A DNA stretch of 64,000 bases, from contig NZ_BAMV01000011.1 in NCBI RefSeq assembly GCF_000963925.1, positions 215,493-279,492 on the forward strand, given 5' to 3'. The notes beneath the pieces were generated by a model, which had not been told where the DNA came from, made no database searches, and worked only from the letters and a program-made list of their open reading frames with translations. This DNA comes from Acetobacter cibinongensis. GTDB lineage: Bacteria; Pseudomonadota; Alphaproteobacteria; Acetobacterales; Acetobacteraceae. A program made the translations under genes and the position numbers. Each line of letters begins with the position of its first letter. The stretch's first letter is position 1. Positions 1 through 8,237 of the stretch are shown one piece after another.

Positions 1-1
1 A

Positions 2-79
2 GAAACCGCGGCGGCTCCGGTGCTTAAACCGCGGTCTGCACGGATGCTGCATCGGGTTGAGGATATAGAAAGCAACTAA
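2..79 (+). CDS. Hsp20-family small heat-shock protein, C-terminal end only
   Basis: Only the last 25 codons are inside the window; the gene starts upstream. The frame stays open from base 2 to a TAA at 77-79 and ends in a Pro/Arg-rich tail with a V-L-K-P motif. That resembles the flexible C-terminal extension, with its hydrophobic-X-hydrophobic anchor, of alpha-crystallin-type chaperones. The assignment rests mainly on context: in many alphaproteobacteria an hsp20 gene lies directly before a DUF1150 gene, and DUF1150 follows here. The crystallin core itself cannot be seen. Confidence 0.5.
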   Translation, partial: ETAAAPVLKPRSARMLHRVEDIESN

Positions 80-158
80 ATGCCTGCCGGTACCTTATAT
101 GTCCGTAAGGTTCGGCGCATCAGATGTGTCATAAAGGCCTAACCGGAAAGGAGCCACT

Positions 159-425
159 ATGAGAGTCACTACCCAGAATGGGCGTGTGGTTCTTGCGCCA
201 GACCAGCAGGAAAAGCCCGTAGATGTTCACGAGCTTTCTGAAAACCAGTTCCGTTCTCTTGGCCTGGCGAATGTAGCCTATATCCGCCCTGCCATGACGG
301 AAGAAGGCGAGGAAGGCTGTGCAATTCACGCAGCAGATGGCTCCCCTCTGGCGTTTGTGGAAGATATTGAAACGGCATGGGGTGTCATTTTGCAAAATGA
401 CATGATCCCGGCCAGCCTTCAGTAA
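159..425 (+). CDS. DUF1150 family protein
   Basis: An 88-residue acidic cytosolic protein. It has the DUF1150 pattern: a short N-terminal lead, a central segment like L-G-L-A-N-V-A-Y-I-R-P, then an A-D-G-S-P-L-A strand and a W-G-V-I-L-Q helix. The function of the family is unknown, but it usually sits beside small heat-shock protein genes in alphaproteobacteria, as it appears to here. The start follows a good Shine-Dalgarno sequence (AAAGGAG, about 8 bases upstream). No signal peptide or membrane segment is visible. A strong terminator follows the stop codon. Confidence 0.85.
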   Translation: MRVTTQNGRVVLAPDQQEKPVDVHELSENQFRSLGLANVAYIRPAMTEEGEEGCAIHAADGSPLAFVEDIETAWGVILQNDMIPASLQ

Positions 426-450
426 GATCCTGACATCACGTTGACACGAA

Positions 451-490
451 AAACCGGCTTGTATGGCAGCACATACAAGCCGGTTTTTTT
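451..490 (+). terminator. Rho-independent terminator after DUF1150
   Basis: A 15-base perfect stem (451-465 with 472-486) has a short loop and runs into eight T residues. It ends the hsp20/DUF1150 unit. Because the left arm begins with A residues it may also work for the opposing hpf gene. Confidence 0.9.
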
Positions 491-554
491 TATGTTGGAA
501 ATTATAAAGACCGTTTCAGAAGCAGAAAGTTTCCCGACACAGCTTTACTGAGGT

Positions 555-1172
555 TTAAGTTGGGCCGGTATCAACCCACCCGATATTGCCGTCATCCCGC
601 CTGAAAACAACATTGATTTGCTGGTTTTTGCGGTTTCTGAACAGCAGAATGCTGGATGCGGCAAGGTCCAGCCGCATTACGGCTTCCCCTACACTGAGAA
701 GCGGTACATCCGTTGTGTGCTCAGCAATAATTGCAGGAAAGGCTTCCTGCTCTTCAACTGCTTCAGGGGGTGTGGCGCTGGCGCCGCGTGCCTGCTTGCG
801 TTTTGTGGGGGCTGCGGCGTCTCCGCTCAGCACATAGGAGCGGCCGGTTTCAGGGGCGGCTTCCGTTTTGGTGGCGCGGGCGTGGGTTGTTACGCGGCTA
901 TGGTACCGGCGCAGGCGTTTGGCGATGTGTTCGGCAGCGTCATCAAACGCTGCATTGGCATCGGCTGCCTCGCCTTCACCGCGGAGGGTGAGGCCGCGCC
1001 CGGCGTGAACATTGATGTCGCATGTAAAAAAGGAACGGGCTTTGCTAAAAGTGACTTTAGCTTCAAGAGCTTTGTCAAAATAGCGGTCCGCAAGGTTGCC
1101 GAGATGGGCGTTGACCCGGTGCTTGAGCGCATCGGACAGATCAATCTGTTTACCAGAAACATGAATATGCAT
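555..1172 (-). CDS. hpf: Ribosome hibernation promoting factor, long form
   Basis: A 205-residue protein of the HPF/RaiA family. The N-terminal ribosome-binding domain (about 1-100) begins M-H-I-H-V-S-G-K and contains the basic R-L-R-R-Y-H segment. A variable Ala/Thr/Lys linker (about 100-145) joins it to the C-terminal dimerisation domain (about 148-205), which contains S-V-G-E-A-V-M-R-L-D and ends G-N-I-G-W-V. Long HPF alone makes 100S dimers of idle 70S ribosomes in stationary phase. In many proteobacteria hpf follows lptB and rpoN. Here lptB is nearby on the same strand, but another gene intervenes and no rpoN is seen. Confidence 0.93.
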   Translation of the reverse strand: MHIHVSGKQIDLSDALKHRVNAHLGNLADRYFDKALEAKVTFSKARSFFTCDINVHAGRGLTLRGEGEAADANAAFDDAAEHIAKRLRRYHSRVTTHARATKTEAAPETGRSYVLSGDAAAPTKRKQARGASATPPEAVEEQEAFPAIIAEHTTDVPLLSVGEAVMRLDLAASSILLFRNRKNQQINVVFRRDDGNIGWVDTGPT

Positions 1173-1502
1173 TCGGGCGTCCTTCCTTGCCAGTTACAAG
1201 CAGGACCGTCGCACCGTAAAAGGGAACCAGACCGATAACCCGGCCCCTTGAAAGGCGCTGGCGGCTTATGACCTTGGGTGGCGGCAGACAACGGAGTCTG
1301 TTCACCACCGGATAGACATTGGGGCACGCTTTGCAGGTGCCTGTCTATGCTTTTGTTACAGATTTAATGCGTGGCCCGTCGGAGGGTTCCAAATTTTATG
1401 CAGTTTGGGGCAAAGGGTAAAAAACCAGCGCCTTGGGGTTGCTGCATAAGGGACAGCCAGCGCATACACACAGAACACACTTGGTAACCCAGACAGGATG
1501 CT
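1173..1502 (+). other. Intergenic region upstream of hpf
   Basis: About 330 bases between hpf and a small plus-strand gene. It should contain the hpf promoter (minus strand). I see no tRNA, terminator hairpin or convincing reading frame in it. The overlapping antisense frames have no recognisable composition or motif. Confidence 0.4.
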
Positions 1503-1778
1503 ATGCTTTTACGTTCCAACCCGCCGGTCAATATGCCCAAAATGCGTCCGGCATGGCGCATCAAGATGATTGTACTGTGTGTGCTGGCAGGGGGTTATGC
1601 GCTTTTTATGTGGCACGTGGTGACAACCAAACCACGCGTCCTGATGCAGCGTGTGCTGATACCGGTGGATGTTGTTAAGCCAAAAACACAAACTCTCAAA
1701 GGGCCACCCGCACCGCCAGTGCCCCTTATGGATGCTCCCGCCATCGTAGTACCGCCCCCACATATTCCAGCGCGGTAG
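1503..1778 (+). CDS. Small membrane protein with proline-rich tail
   Basis: A 91-residue protein of unknown function. Residues 1-20 are basic (R, K and P). A single hydrophobic segment spans about 21-40, and the rest is a Pro/Val/Lys-rich tail with runs such as P-P-A-P-P-V-P and V-V-P-P-P. This layout, a cytosolic N-terminus, one membrane span and a periplasmic proline-rich rod, resembles the start of TonB-like proteins, but there is no TonB C-terminal domain. It faces lptB, with only 12 bases between the two stop codons. Competing frames on the other strand show no sensible composition. Confidence 0.55.
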   Translation: MLLRSNPPVNMPKMRPAWRIKMIVLCVLAGGYALFMWHVVTTKPRVLMQRVLIPVDVVKPKTQTLKGPPAPPVPLMDAPAIVVPPPHIPAR

Positions 1779-1790
1779 GCGGCAAACACT

Positions 1791-2606
1791 TTACAGAGAG
1801 AAGCTTTCTCCCAAATACACACGGCGGACATCCTCGTTCGCCACAATTTCTTCCGGCACGCCCTGCATCAGAACCTGACCGCTATGCATGATATAAGCGC
1901 GGTCAATAACTTCCAGCGTTTCCCGCACGTTATGGTCGGTAATCAAAACCCCGATCTTGCGGTCTTTCAGGTGAGAGACGAGGTCACGAATTTCACCAAC
2001 TGCAATGGGGTCAATCCCGGCCAGTGGTTCATCAAGCAGAATGTAGTTTGGCTGACTGGCAAGCGCTCGCGCAATTTCCAGACGGCGGCGCTCTCCCCCT
2101 GACAGAGCCAGAGACGGTGACCGGCGCAGATGGGAAATACCGAACTCGCTCAGCAGGCCATCCAGCATAACCTCACGTTTGTCCGGGTCCCGCTCTACCA
2201 CTTCCAGGGCGGCCATGATGTTCTGTTCAACATTCAGGCCGCGGAAGATGCTGGCTTCCTGCGGTAGGTAGCCAATTCCCAGCCGAGCCCGGCGGTACAT
2301 GGGCAGTTGGGTAATATCTGCACCATCCAGCGTGATGGAACCGGTATCTGGCTGCACCAGCCCGACGATCATGTAGAAACTGGTGGTCTTGCCTGCGCCG
2401 TTCGGGCCAAGCAGGCCGACAGCCTCCCCACGATGCACCTCGATCGAGACGTCTTTAACAACCTCACGCTTCTTGTAAGACTTGCCGATACCGCGTGCAA
2501 AAAGCCCGTGGCCAGGAATGTGAAGCGGGTTAAGAGAGACCGGATCAGGACCAATAATGGTTTCAGTTACGGTTTCCTCGGATGTCCAGGTGATTTCCTG
2601 AGTCAT
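1791..2606 (-). CDS. lptB: LPS export ABC transporter ATP-binding protein LptB
   Basis: The cytosolic ATPase that powers LPS transport through LptFG across the periplasm. The 271 residues include Walker A G-P-N-G-A-G-K-T-T at 67-75, the signature L-S-G-G-E at 168-172, and Walker B Y-I-L-L-D-E-P at 188-194 followed by the D-loop. An extra N-terminal stretch of about 30 residues precedes the usual start of the domain (LptB is normally about 240 residues), so a later start is possible. It is the last gene of the rnd-like/kdsD/lptC/lptA/lptB operon, 2 bases after lptA. lptF, lptG and lptD are not in the window. Confidence 0.95.
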   Translation of the reverse strand: MTQEITWTSEETVTETIIGPDPVSLNPLHIPGHGLFARGIGKSYKKREVVKDVSIEVHRGEAVGLLGPNGAGKTTSFYMIVGLVQPDTGSITLDGADITQLPMYRRARLGIGYLPQEASIFRGLNVEQNIMAALEVVERDPDKREVMLDGLLSEFGISHLRRSPSLALSGGERRRLEIARALASQPNYILLDEPLAGIDPIAVGEIRDLVSHLKDRKIGVLITDHNVRETLEVIDRAYIMHSGQVLMQGVPEEIVANEDVRRVYLGESFSL

Positions 2607-2608
2607 CG

Positions 2609-3604
2609 TTATTTCCTGTCCGATCCATCGCCATTATTGGGCACAACAACACCACTTACCCGGCTGCCGGGATGTTCGGTCATGGTTGCAATGCCCGTGT
2701 GCATATTAATAACTGCGGCAGCACCCTGAATTTGGTTGGGGCCACGCGTAATGTGTACGTTGCCAACTACGCGCGCGATGCCCGTGTCTGGCACATAAAC
2801 GCCACGGTCTCCGGTGACAATTTCCGTCTGGGTCCGGACCCAGACATGCCCAAACGCATTCACTTTTTCCAGCTTGCCAGACCCATTGGCCAGCGGGTCT
2901 CCGCCAGCGGGTTTGGCGGCATCGGTCTGGGCGGGTTTGGGTGTGTTGTCCGGCGGAGCGCTGTACCCTACCAGCACGTCTGCCCGGATCTGGCGGTTAT
3001 CATTAGTTGTAACCGTAGCGTTCCCGCGGCCAATGGAGATGCGCTGCTGGGAATAATACTCCATGGAATCCCGTGCAGTCAGAATATCCTGCGGTGTCAC
3101 CAGCTTCATGGCAGAACCGGTCATGACCAGCACGGCCTGGTCCATATCATAAACGGCTTTATCACCCCAGGCCTGATCGGTCTGGGTGTAAATATGGACA
3201 TGTCCTATGGCTTCCAGACGATAAATCTCGCTGGACCCCGAAGAGTCTGGGTCAGACCCTGTGCCGTCGGGCTTTTTGTCGGCGGGTGCGGCGTCAGCAG
3301 GGGGGGCAGCTGGCTCTGCGCCTGGTTCGGGTGTTTTTTTACGGTAATAGGCAATCAGCTTGTCAGCCGTAACAGTCACATCCCCACGGACGGCTTTTGC
3401 CTGATCATACGCGGTGACTTTTTTCTGGTTCTGGTCCCAGTCAAAGCCACCTACGGCAGTCACTGTAATCTGCCCACCGTGGGACAGATCAATGGATTGC
3501 GCGTGTGCTGCAACGGGAGGCAGCGCCGTAAGGCAGGTTGCCAGCGCAAGCGCCGCCAGTCCGTGCCAGCGGTAACGGAGGAGGGAAGAAGCAACAGGCT
3601 GCAT
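2609..3604 (-). CDS. lptA: LPS transport periplasmic protein LptA (OstA family)
   Basis: A periplasmic bridge protein for LPS transport. It has a signal peptide ending near residue 35 (A-H-A-Q), then a beta-jellyroll OstA domain. The first half begins with the strand Q-I-T-V-T-A and contains D-W-D-Q-N-Q. The second half carries the V-M-T-G-S-A-M-K-L-V and I-R-A-D-V-L-V-G-Y repeats. At 331 residues it is longer than the E. coli protein (185). The extra length is two Pro/Ala/Asp-rich low-complexity inserts, about residues 92-125 and 210-240. It lies 2 bases from lptC and 2 bases from lptB. Confidence 0.9.
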   Translation of the reverse strand: MQPVASSLLRYRWHGLAALALATCLTALPPVAAHAQSIDLSHGGQITVTAVGGFDWDQNQKKVTAYDQAKAVRGDVTVTADKLIAYYRKKTPEPGAEPAAPPADAAPADKKPDGTGSDPDSSGSSEIYRLEAIGHVHIYTQTDQAWGDKAVYDMDQAVLVMTGSAMKLVTPQDILTARDSMEYYSQQRISIGRGNATVTTNDNRQIRADVLVGYSAPPDNTPKPAQTDAAKPAGGDPLANGSGKLEKVNAFGHVWVRTQTEIVTGDRGVYVPDTGIARVVGNVHITRGPNQIQGAAAVINMHTGIATMTEHPGSRVSGVVVPNNGDGSDRK

Positions 3605-3606
3605 GG

Positions 3607-4347
3607 TCAGGAGGCCTTCCCTTCCTGTGAGTGGCTACCGCGGTCGTCATTAAGAATCAGGCGTCCCGGCCCACGGAACTGCGCAACGCCATCATGTTGG
3701 GACAACAGATAGCCTTTTGCATCCAGTACGCCAAACGGCCCTTCTGCTCTTACCCAGGAATCAGAGGCAATGACGCCGCGCTTAAGGTCAATATCCGCCA
3801 CGGGACTGCGCATCATCAGGCCATCATCACGATACAGGGTTACTTCTCCGGTCAGGTCGAGCAGGTTGGCATGCTGCATGTAAACGCCTTTTTGGGAGCG
3901 CACCAGCATCCAGTTATCTCCTTGAGACAGAACGTCTGCCGAAGGAGTGCGCAAATCCATCCGTTCAGACGTAACCTGATGGGCGCTGTCCGCCGTTATC
4001 ATGAAGGGGCGGTTATGCTCATCCACACCCCGATAGGTGGCGCCCAGCAGGTTGCCGCTTTCAATTTTCACCTTTGCCATGTCCCGCAGGGCTGCGCTGT
4101 TGGCATTGATCAACCGGTCAACTTCAGGCCAGATAGCAATGGAACTGAGCAGCAGGAGCGCTGTTGCCGGAAGTGCCCATTTGGCCCAGCGCAAGACCGT
4201 ACGCCTGCGCGCCAGAGCGGAGGCTGAGGGCAGATTGCGGGGGTAGGATGCCGCCGCCAGTTGGTCCCGTTGCTGCCGCGTGACTTCTTCCGAACGGGCA
4301 AAGTCCTCTCGGCGCGGGGGGCTGTTAGGGGGGGTGGGTTCTGTCAT
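3607..4347 (-). CDS. lptC: LPS export protein LptC
   Basis: An inner-membrane anchored LptC-family protein of 246 residues. A cytosolic N-terminus of about 52 residues is rich in Arg and Pro. One membrane span lies at about 53-72 (W-A-L-P-A-T-A-L-L-L-L-S-S). The periplasmic part has the LptC pattern of short beta-strands, including G-A-T-Y-R-G-V-D, M-I-T-A-D-S-A and Y-M-Q-H-A-N-L-L-D-L-T-G. LptC passes LPS from LptFG to LptA. Its start overlaps the kdsD stop by 4 bases (ATGA), which indicates translational coupling. Confidence 0.9.
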   Translation of the reverse strand: MTEPTPPNSPPRREDFARSEEVTRQQRDQLAAASYPRNLPSASALARRRTVLRWAKWALPATALLLLSSIAIWPEVDRLINANSAALRDMAKVKIESGNLLGATYRGVDEHNRPFMITADSAHQVTSERMDLRTPSADVLSQGDNWMLVRSQKGVYMQHANLLDLTGEVTLYRDDGLMMRSPVADIDLKRGVIASDSWVRAEGPFGVLDAKGYLLSQHDGVAQFRGPGRLILNDDRGSHSQEGKAS

Positions 4348-5375
4348 CCCACACCGGCGCGCAGCAGATCATGCATGTGCACCACGCCCAAAGGCTTATG
4401 GGTGGCGTCCAGCACAAAAAGAGAGGTTATGGGGCGGTCACGTTCGTTCATCACGCGCAGCGCCTCCACGGCAAACACATCAGGCCCAATGGTGAGCGGT
4501 TTGCGGTTCATGATATCCTTTGCCTGCGTGGTCGCGAGATCAAGGTCCAAAGCGCGGCGCAGGTCACCGTCTGTAATCAGGCCTGCCAGCAGGCCATTAT
4601 GGTCCAGAATGCCTATGCAGCCTAGTGCCTTATGGGTCATTTCCATAATCACGTCCCGCATGGGGGTTTCCGGCAGGCCAACGGGCATGGCGGCACCCGT
4701 ACGCATCAGGTCCCGTACCGTGCGCAGGCGCATGCCTAGCCTGCCACCGGGGTGATAGGTGCCAAAATCGTTGGCAGTAAAACCACGCTGCTGCAACAGG
4801 GCCACGGCCAGCGCATCCCCAAAGGCCAGTTGCATGGTTGTGCTGGTGGTGGGGGCCAACCCCATGGGGCAGGCTTCTTTCATGTTCGGTAGTGTCAGGG
4901 CAATGTCAGCCGCACAGGCAAGGGTTGATTGGGCGCGGCTGGTAACGGCCAGCAGGGGTAGGCCTGTCCGACGTGTATGCGCTGCAATATCGCCCAGTTC
5001 TGTTGTTTCTCCGGAATTGGAAAAAGCAATGACGGCATCTCCAGCCTGCAACATGCCCAGATCACCATGAGAGGCCTCGGCTGGGTGTACAAACAGCGCA
5101 GGCGTGCCGGTGGAGGCCATGGTGGCCTGTATCTTGCGGGCAATGTGCCCGGACTTGCCTATGCCCGTAACCACCAGGCGGCCTGGTAGCGTACCAATAA
5201 GCGTGACAGCCCGGGAGAACGCTCCCCCCAGTCCAGCTTCATCCTGCAAGGCAGCCTCCAGAGCCGCCAGCCCCTCACGCTCTGTACGCAGTACGGCCAG
5301 CGCATCAGCAATCTGTGTGGCTTGCGCCTGAGGGGACGGGGCCTTGAGGGGTACACCACTGGGGGAGTGCGTCAT
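4344..5375 (-). CDS. kdsD: Arabinose-5-phosphate isomerase (KdsD/KpsF family)
   Basis: Converts ribulose 5-phosphate to arabinose 5-phosphate, the first step of Kdo synthesis for LPS. The 343 residues show an N-terminal helical lead, a SIS sugar-isomerase domain at about 45-180 (V-T-G-I-G-K-S-G-H-I-A-R-K, S-H-G-D-L-G-M, F-S-N-S-G-E-T), then a paired CBS module at about 210-340 (D-L-M-R-T, I-T-D-G-D-L-R-R-A). Length and domain order match the family. It sits between the RNase D-like gene and lptC, the common alphaproteobacterial arrangement. Confidence 0.95.
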   Translation of the reverse strand: MTHSPSGVPLKAPSPQAQATQIADALAVLRTEREGLAALEAALQDEAGLGGAFSRAVTLIGTLPGRLVVTGIGKSGHIARKIQATMASTGTPALFVHPAEASHGDLGMLQAGDAVIAFSNSGETTELGDIAAHTRRTGLPLLAVTSRAQSTLACAADIALTLPNMKEACPMGLAPTTSTTMQLAFGDALAVALLQQRGFTANDFGTYHPGGRLGMRLRTVRDLMRTGAAMPVGLPETPMRDVIMEMTHKALGCIGILDHNGLLAGLITDGDLRRALDLDLATTQAKDIMNRKPLTIGPDVFAVEALRVMNERDRPITSLFVLDATHKPLGVVHMHDLLRAGVG

Positions 5376-5402
5376 GCGTGTAGCGGTCCGGTCTCGAGCA
5401 GG

Positions 5403-6062
5403 TCAGGCCCGGTGGGAGAAGATATCTGGGTCTTCATATCCCAAAATATCAAGGCGGGCGCGTGCAGGCAGGAAGTCAAAACAGGCCTGCGCCAGTTCCC
5501 GGCGGCCTTCGCGTTCCAGCAGGGCGTCCATCTTGGCCCACAGAGCATGCAGGTACAAAACATCTGACGCAGCATAGGCAAGCTGTTCTGGCTTAAGGTC
5601 TTTGGCACCCCAGTCAGAGGTTTGTTGCTGTTTGCTGAGTTCCACGCCCAGCATGTCCCGGCACAGCGCGGCCAGACCGTGCCGGTCTGTAAAGGTGCGG
5701 ACCAGACGGGCTGCAATTTTTGTGCAGACCGTGGGGGTGACGGTAATGCCCAGCGCATGCTGGAGAATGGCAACGTCAAACCGTGCAAAATGCATGATTT
5801 TGGTAATGGCAGGGTCTGCCAGAACCTTCTTGAGGTTGGGGCAGTCATAGCCCTTGCCACCAAGAGAGGGGGGGATGATCTGCACAAGGTGGGCTGTGCC
5901 ATCACCAGCGGAAAGCTGGACAAGACAAAGGCGGTCACGATGAGGCTTCAAACCCATGGTTTCCGTATCAACGGCAACAGAGCCGTTAAAGGTCAGGCCA
6001 TCAGGTAAATCGTTCCGGTGAAGAGTGATGGCACCATCGGACGAGGCCGGGGACGCATTCAT
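5403..6062 (-). CDS. RNase D-like 3'-5' exonuclease (DEDDy family)
   Basis: A 219-residue exonuclease domain. The DEDDy catalytic set is visible: D32 and E34 in V-D-T-E-T, D96 in H-F-A-R-F-D, and Y163/D167 in Y-A-A-S-D. It ends after the nuclease fold with no HRDC domain, so it is the short RNase D type found in alphaproteobacteria rather than the 370-residue E. coli form. I place the start at 6062 rather than the upstream ATG at 6074. A GGAG lies 6 bases before the 6062 ATG, and that GGAG would be inside the coding sequence of the longer form. It heads the kdsD/lpt operon, 27 bases before kdsD. Confidence 0.88.
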   Translation of the reverse strand: MNASPASSDGAITLHRNDLPDGLTFNGSVAVDTETMGLKPHRDRLCLVQLSAGDGTAHLVQIIPPSLGGKGYDCPNLKKVLADPAITKIMHFARFDVAILQHALGITVTPTVCTKIAARLVRTFTDRHGLAALCRDMLGVELSKQQQTSDWGAKDLKPEQLAYAASDVLYLHALWAKMDALLEREGRRELAQACFDFLPARARLDILGYEDPDIFSHRA

Positions 6063-6074
6063 GACCCGCTCCAT

Positions 6075-6606
6075 GTCTAGCTGTTAACGTGGCCCAGACC
6101 GATACAGCCCGGAAAGGGGATTGTCCATTCTCATGAGCATATCCACCCTTTGGGGCAGATTGATGGTCTGGCCCTGCGCATAGCCCTCTCCCTACGATGA
6201 TAGAGACACTCAGGCGTGTATGGCCTTGAGATGCGGTCAAGGCTTCAGGAAGATAACACACCTACTGCATAGTCTTTTTGTTGAGAGATATAGAACGACA
6301 AGACTGTAATAATGATAATATATGATCAATAAAAATTTTCGCGTTACAAAAGTCATGAAAAAATTAAGAGAAGAAAAAACAAAGATGACATTGGAATGAA
6401 AAAATTTAAATGGTTCTTGGATTTAATTGGTGGTAAATTTTTTATTTCAATTTTTATAGTATTCTGTCATACACCCTCCCCATATTTAATTTTTGGGTAT
6501 TTTGCCTGAGCATTCGCGTTGCGGCACGGTGCGCAACATCTTGCGTCAGAGCGCGTTACCGCGGAAACGCGGACGCCTGTATGCGTAGAAGAAAGGAAAC
6601 AACACT
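6075..6606 (+). other. AT-rich intergenic region before the ProP-like gene
   Basis: A gap of 530 bases. Roughly 6265-6510 is markedly AT-rich compared with both neighbours. It contains two tiny frames that overlap by ATGA: 6322-6399 (25 codons, Lys/Glu-rich) and 6396-6509 (37 codons, with one hydrophobic segment). Neither has a convincing Shine-Dalgarno sequence or a recognisable family. The last 90 bases return to normal GC content and carry AGAAAGGAAAC just before the transporter start. Confidence 0.35.
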
Positions 6607-8061
6607 ATGCAGGAGCCTGAATCGGCGCACGCCCATTTTGGGTGGTTCAAACGTCGTCGGCATATACAGGTGGATGATATCACCGTTGTAGATGGTGATA
6701 TGCTTAAACGGGCCGTGGGCGCAGCAGCTCTTGGCAACGCCATGGAATGGTTTGACTTCGGGGTTTACGGCTACATTGCCATAACCTTGGGGCGTGTTTT
6801 CTTTCCGTCTGCGGATGCAGCGGCCCAAATTCTTGCAACATTCGCAACCTTTACGGTGGCATTTATTGTTCGCCCCATTGGTGGGGCCATTTTTGGCCCC
6901 TTGGGTGACCGATATGGCCGCCAGAAGGTGCTGGCCTTCACCATGATTCTTATGGCGATGGGCACATTCTCCATCGGGCTTATTCCGTCCTACGCCAGTA
7001 TTGGCATCTGGGCTCCCATCCTGCTGATGCTGGCGCGTATGGTGCAAGGCTTCTCAACGGGTGGAGAATATGGGGGCGCGGCAACATTTATTGCTGAATA
7101 CTCCACAGACCGCCGGCGTGGCCTTATGGGAAGCTGGATGGAGTTTGGTACGCTGGCGGGCTACGTGGCCGGTGCCGGTTCTGTCACTATTCTTCAGTTG
7201 GCGCTGACGGACAGCCAAATGCTGTCATGGGGGTGGCGCATCCCGTTTATGGTGGCTGGTCCTCTGGGGCTTCTTGGTCTGTATATGCGTACAAAGCTGG
7301 AAGAAACCCCGGCCTTCGCGGCCTATGCAGAACAGGCCGAGCAGCGTGAACAAGACAAACCGGGCTGGAAAGATCTGTTTCTTGTCCACTGGCGCCAACT
7401 GCTGAAGTGCGTTGGTTTGGTGCTGGTTTTCAACGTGACCTATTATATGGTTCTGACCTACATGCCCAGCTATCTGAGCGTGACTCTGGGCTACCCGGAA
7501 ACCAAAGGCCTCCTGCTGATTATTCTGGTCATGCTGGTCATGATGCCTCTGAACGTGGTGGGCGGTTTGTTCAGCGATAAGCTGGGCCGCAGGCCGATGA
7601 TCATTGGGGCCTGTCTTTCCCTACTCGTGTTGTCTGTACCCAGCCTATGGCTGATACAGACTGGTCATGACGGTCTTATTTTCCTAGGGCTGATGTTGCT
7701 GGGTGTATCCCTCGTCTGCTTCACCAGTTCCATGCCAGCAACACTGCCTGCGTTGTTTTATACGCCAGTGCGGTACACAGCTTTGTCTTTGGCATTCAAT
7801 GTGTCTGTGTCCCTGTTTGGTGGCACAACGCCGCTGGTAACGGCGTGGCTGATACAGCGGACAGGCAACCTGATGATGCCTGCTTACTACCTGATGGGTG
7901 CTGCCGTGATTGGTATAGTCACGATGCTGACAGTAAAAGAAACAGCACGTCTGCCCTTGCGTGGCTCGCCACCCGCCGTGGCGACTGAAGAAGAACTGAA
8001 AGCCTTTATGAAAGGTGACAAGCCCTTGACGGTTGATCCGTCCTTGCCGCCTGTCCCATAA
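6607..8061 (+). CDS. MFS transporter of the metabolite:H+ symporter family, ProP-like
   Basis: A 484-residue inner-membrane symporter with 12 predicted spans. After a basic cytosolic lead of about 35 residues come hallmarks of the MHS group (ProP, KgtP, ShiA): G-N-A-M-E-W-F-D-F-G-V-Y-G in TM1, G-D-R-Y-G-R-Q-K between TM2 and TM3, and R-M-V-Q-G-F-S-T-G-G-E-Y-G-G-A. The second R-X-G-R-R motif appears as K-L-G-R-R-P. Closest in style to ProP (proline/betaine uptake), but the C-terminal coiled coil of osmosensory E. coli ProP is missing, so the substrate is uncertain. It is a single gene with its own terminator. Confidence 0.85.
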   Translation: MQEPESAHAHFGWFKRRRHIQVDDITVVDGDMLKRAVGAAALGNAMEWFDFGVYGYIAITLGRVFFPSADAAAQILATFATFTVAFIVRPIGGAIFGPLGDRYGRQKVLAFTMILMAMGTFSIGLIPSYASIGIWAPILLMLARMVQGFSTGGEYGGAATFIAEYSTDRRRGLMGSWMEFGTLAGYVAGAGSVTILQLALTDSQMLSWGWRIPFMVAGPLGLLGLYMRTKLEETPAFAAYAEQAEQREQDKPGWKDLFLVHWRQLLKCVGLVLVFNVTYYMVLTYMPSYLSVTLGYPETKGLLLIILVMLVMMPLNVVGGLFSDKLGRRPMIIGACLSLLVLSVPSLWLIQTGHDGLIFLGLMLLGVSLVCFTSSMPATLPALFYTPVRYTALSLAFNVSVSLFGGTTPLVTAWLIQRTGNLMMPAYYLMGAAVIGIVTMLTVKETARLPLRGSPPAVATEEELKAFMKGDKPLTVDPSLPPVP

Positions 8062-8090
8062 AAGCCACGAGTAAAAGCAGCCAGTTAAGA

Positions 8091-8125
8091 TAAGGCCAAT
8101 GGGAGGTGTACCATTGGCCTTATTC
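8091..8125 (+). terminator. Terminator after the ProP-like gene
   Basis: An 11-base stem (8092-8102 with 8111-8121) with an 8-base loop, followed by a short T/A tract. Confidence 0.7.
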
Positions 8126-8237
8126 TATTGTGGGCATAGCGTACCGTATACGCCCACTCTATTAGGGCATTAGGAAAACCAGAGGGAGAAAGACAATCAC
8201 CCTACAGAACCATCAGCCGCGTGTTGGGTGCGGAGCG

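Noticed and set aside
2672..3712. 346-codon frame antisense to lptA
   Set aside because: It lies opposite a well-identified gene; Cys/His/Asn-rich composition and no motif.
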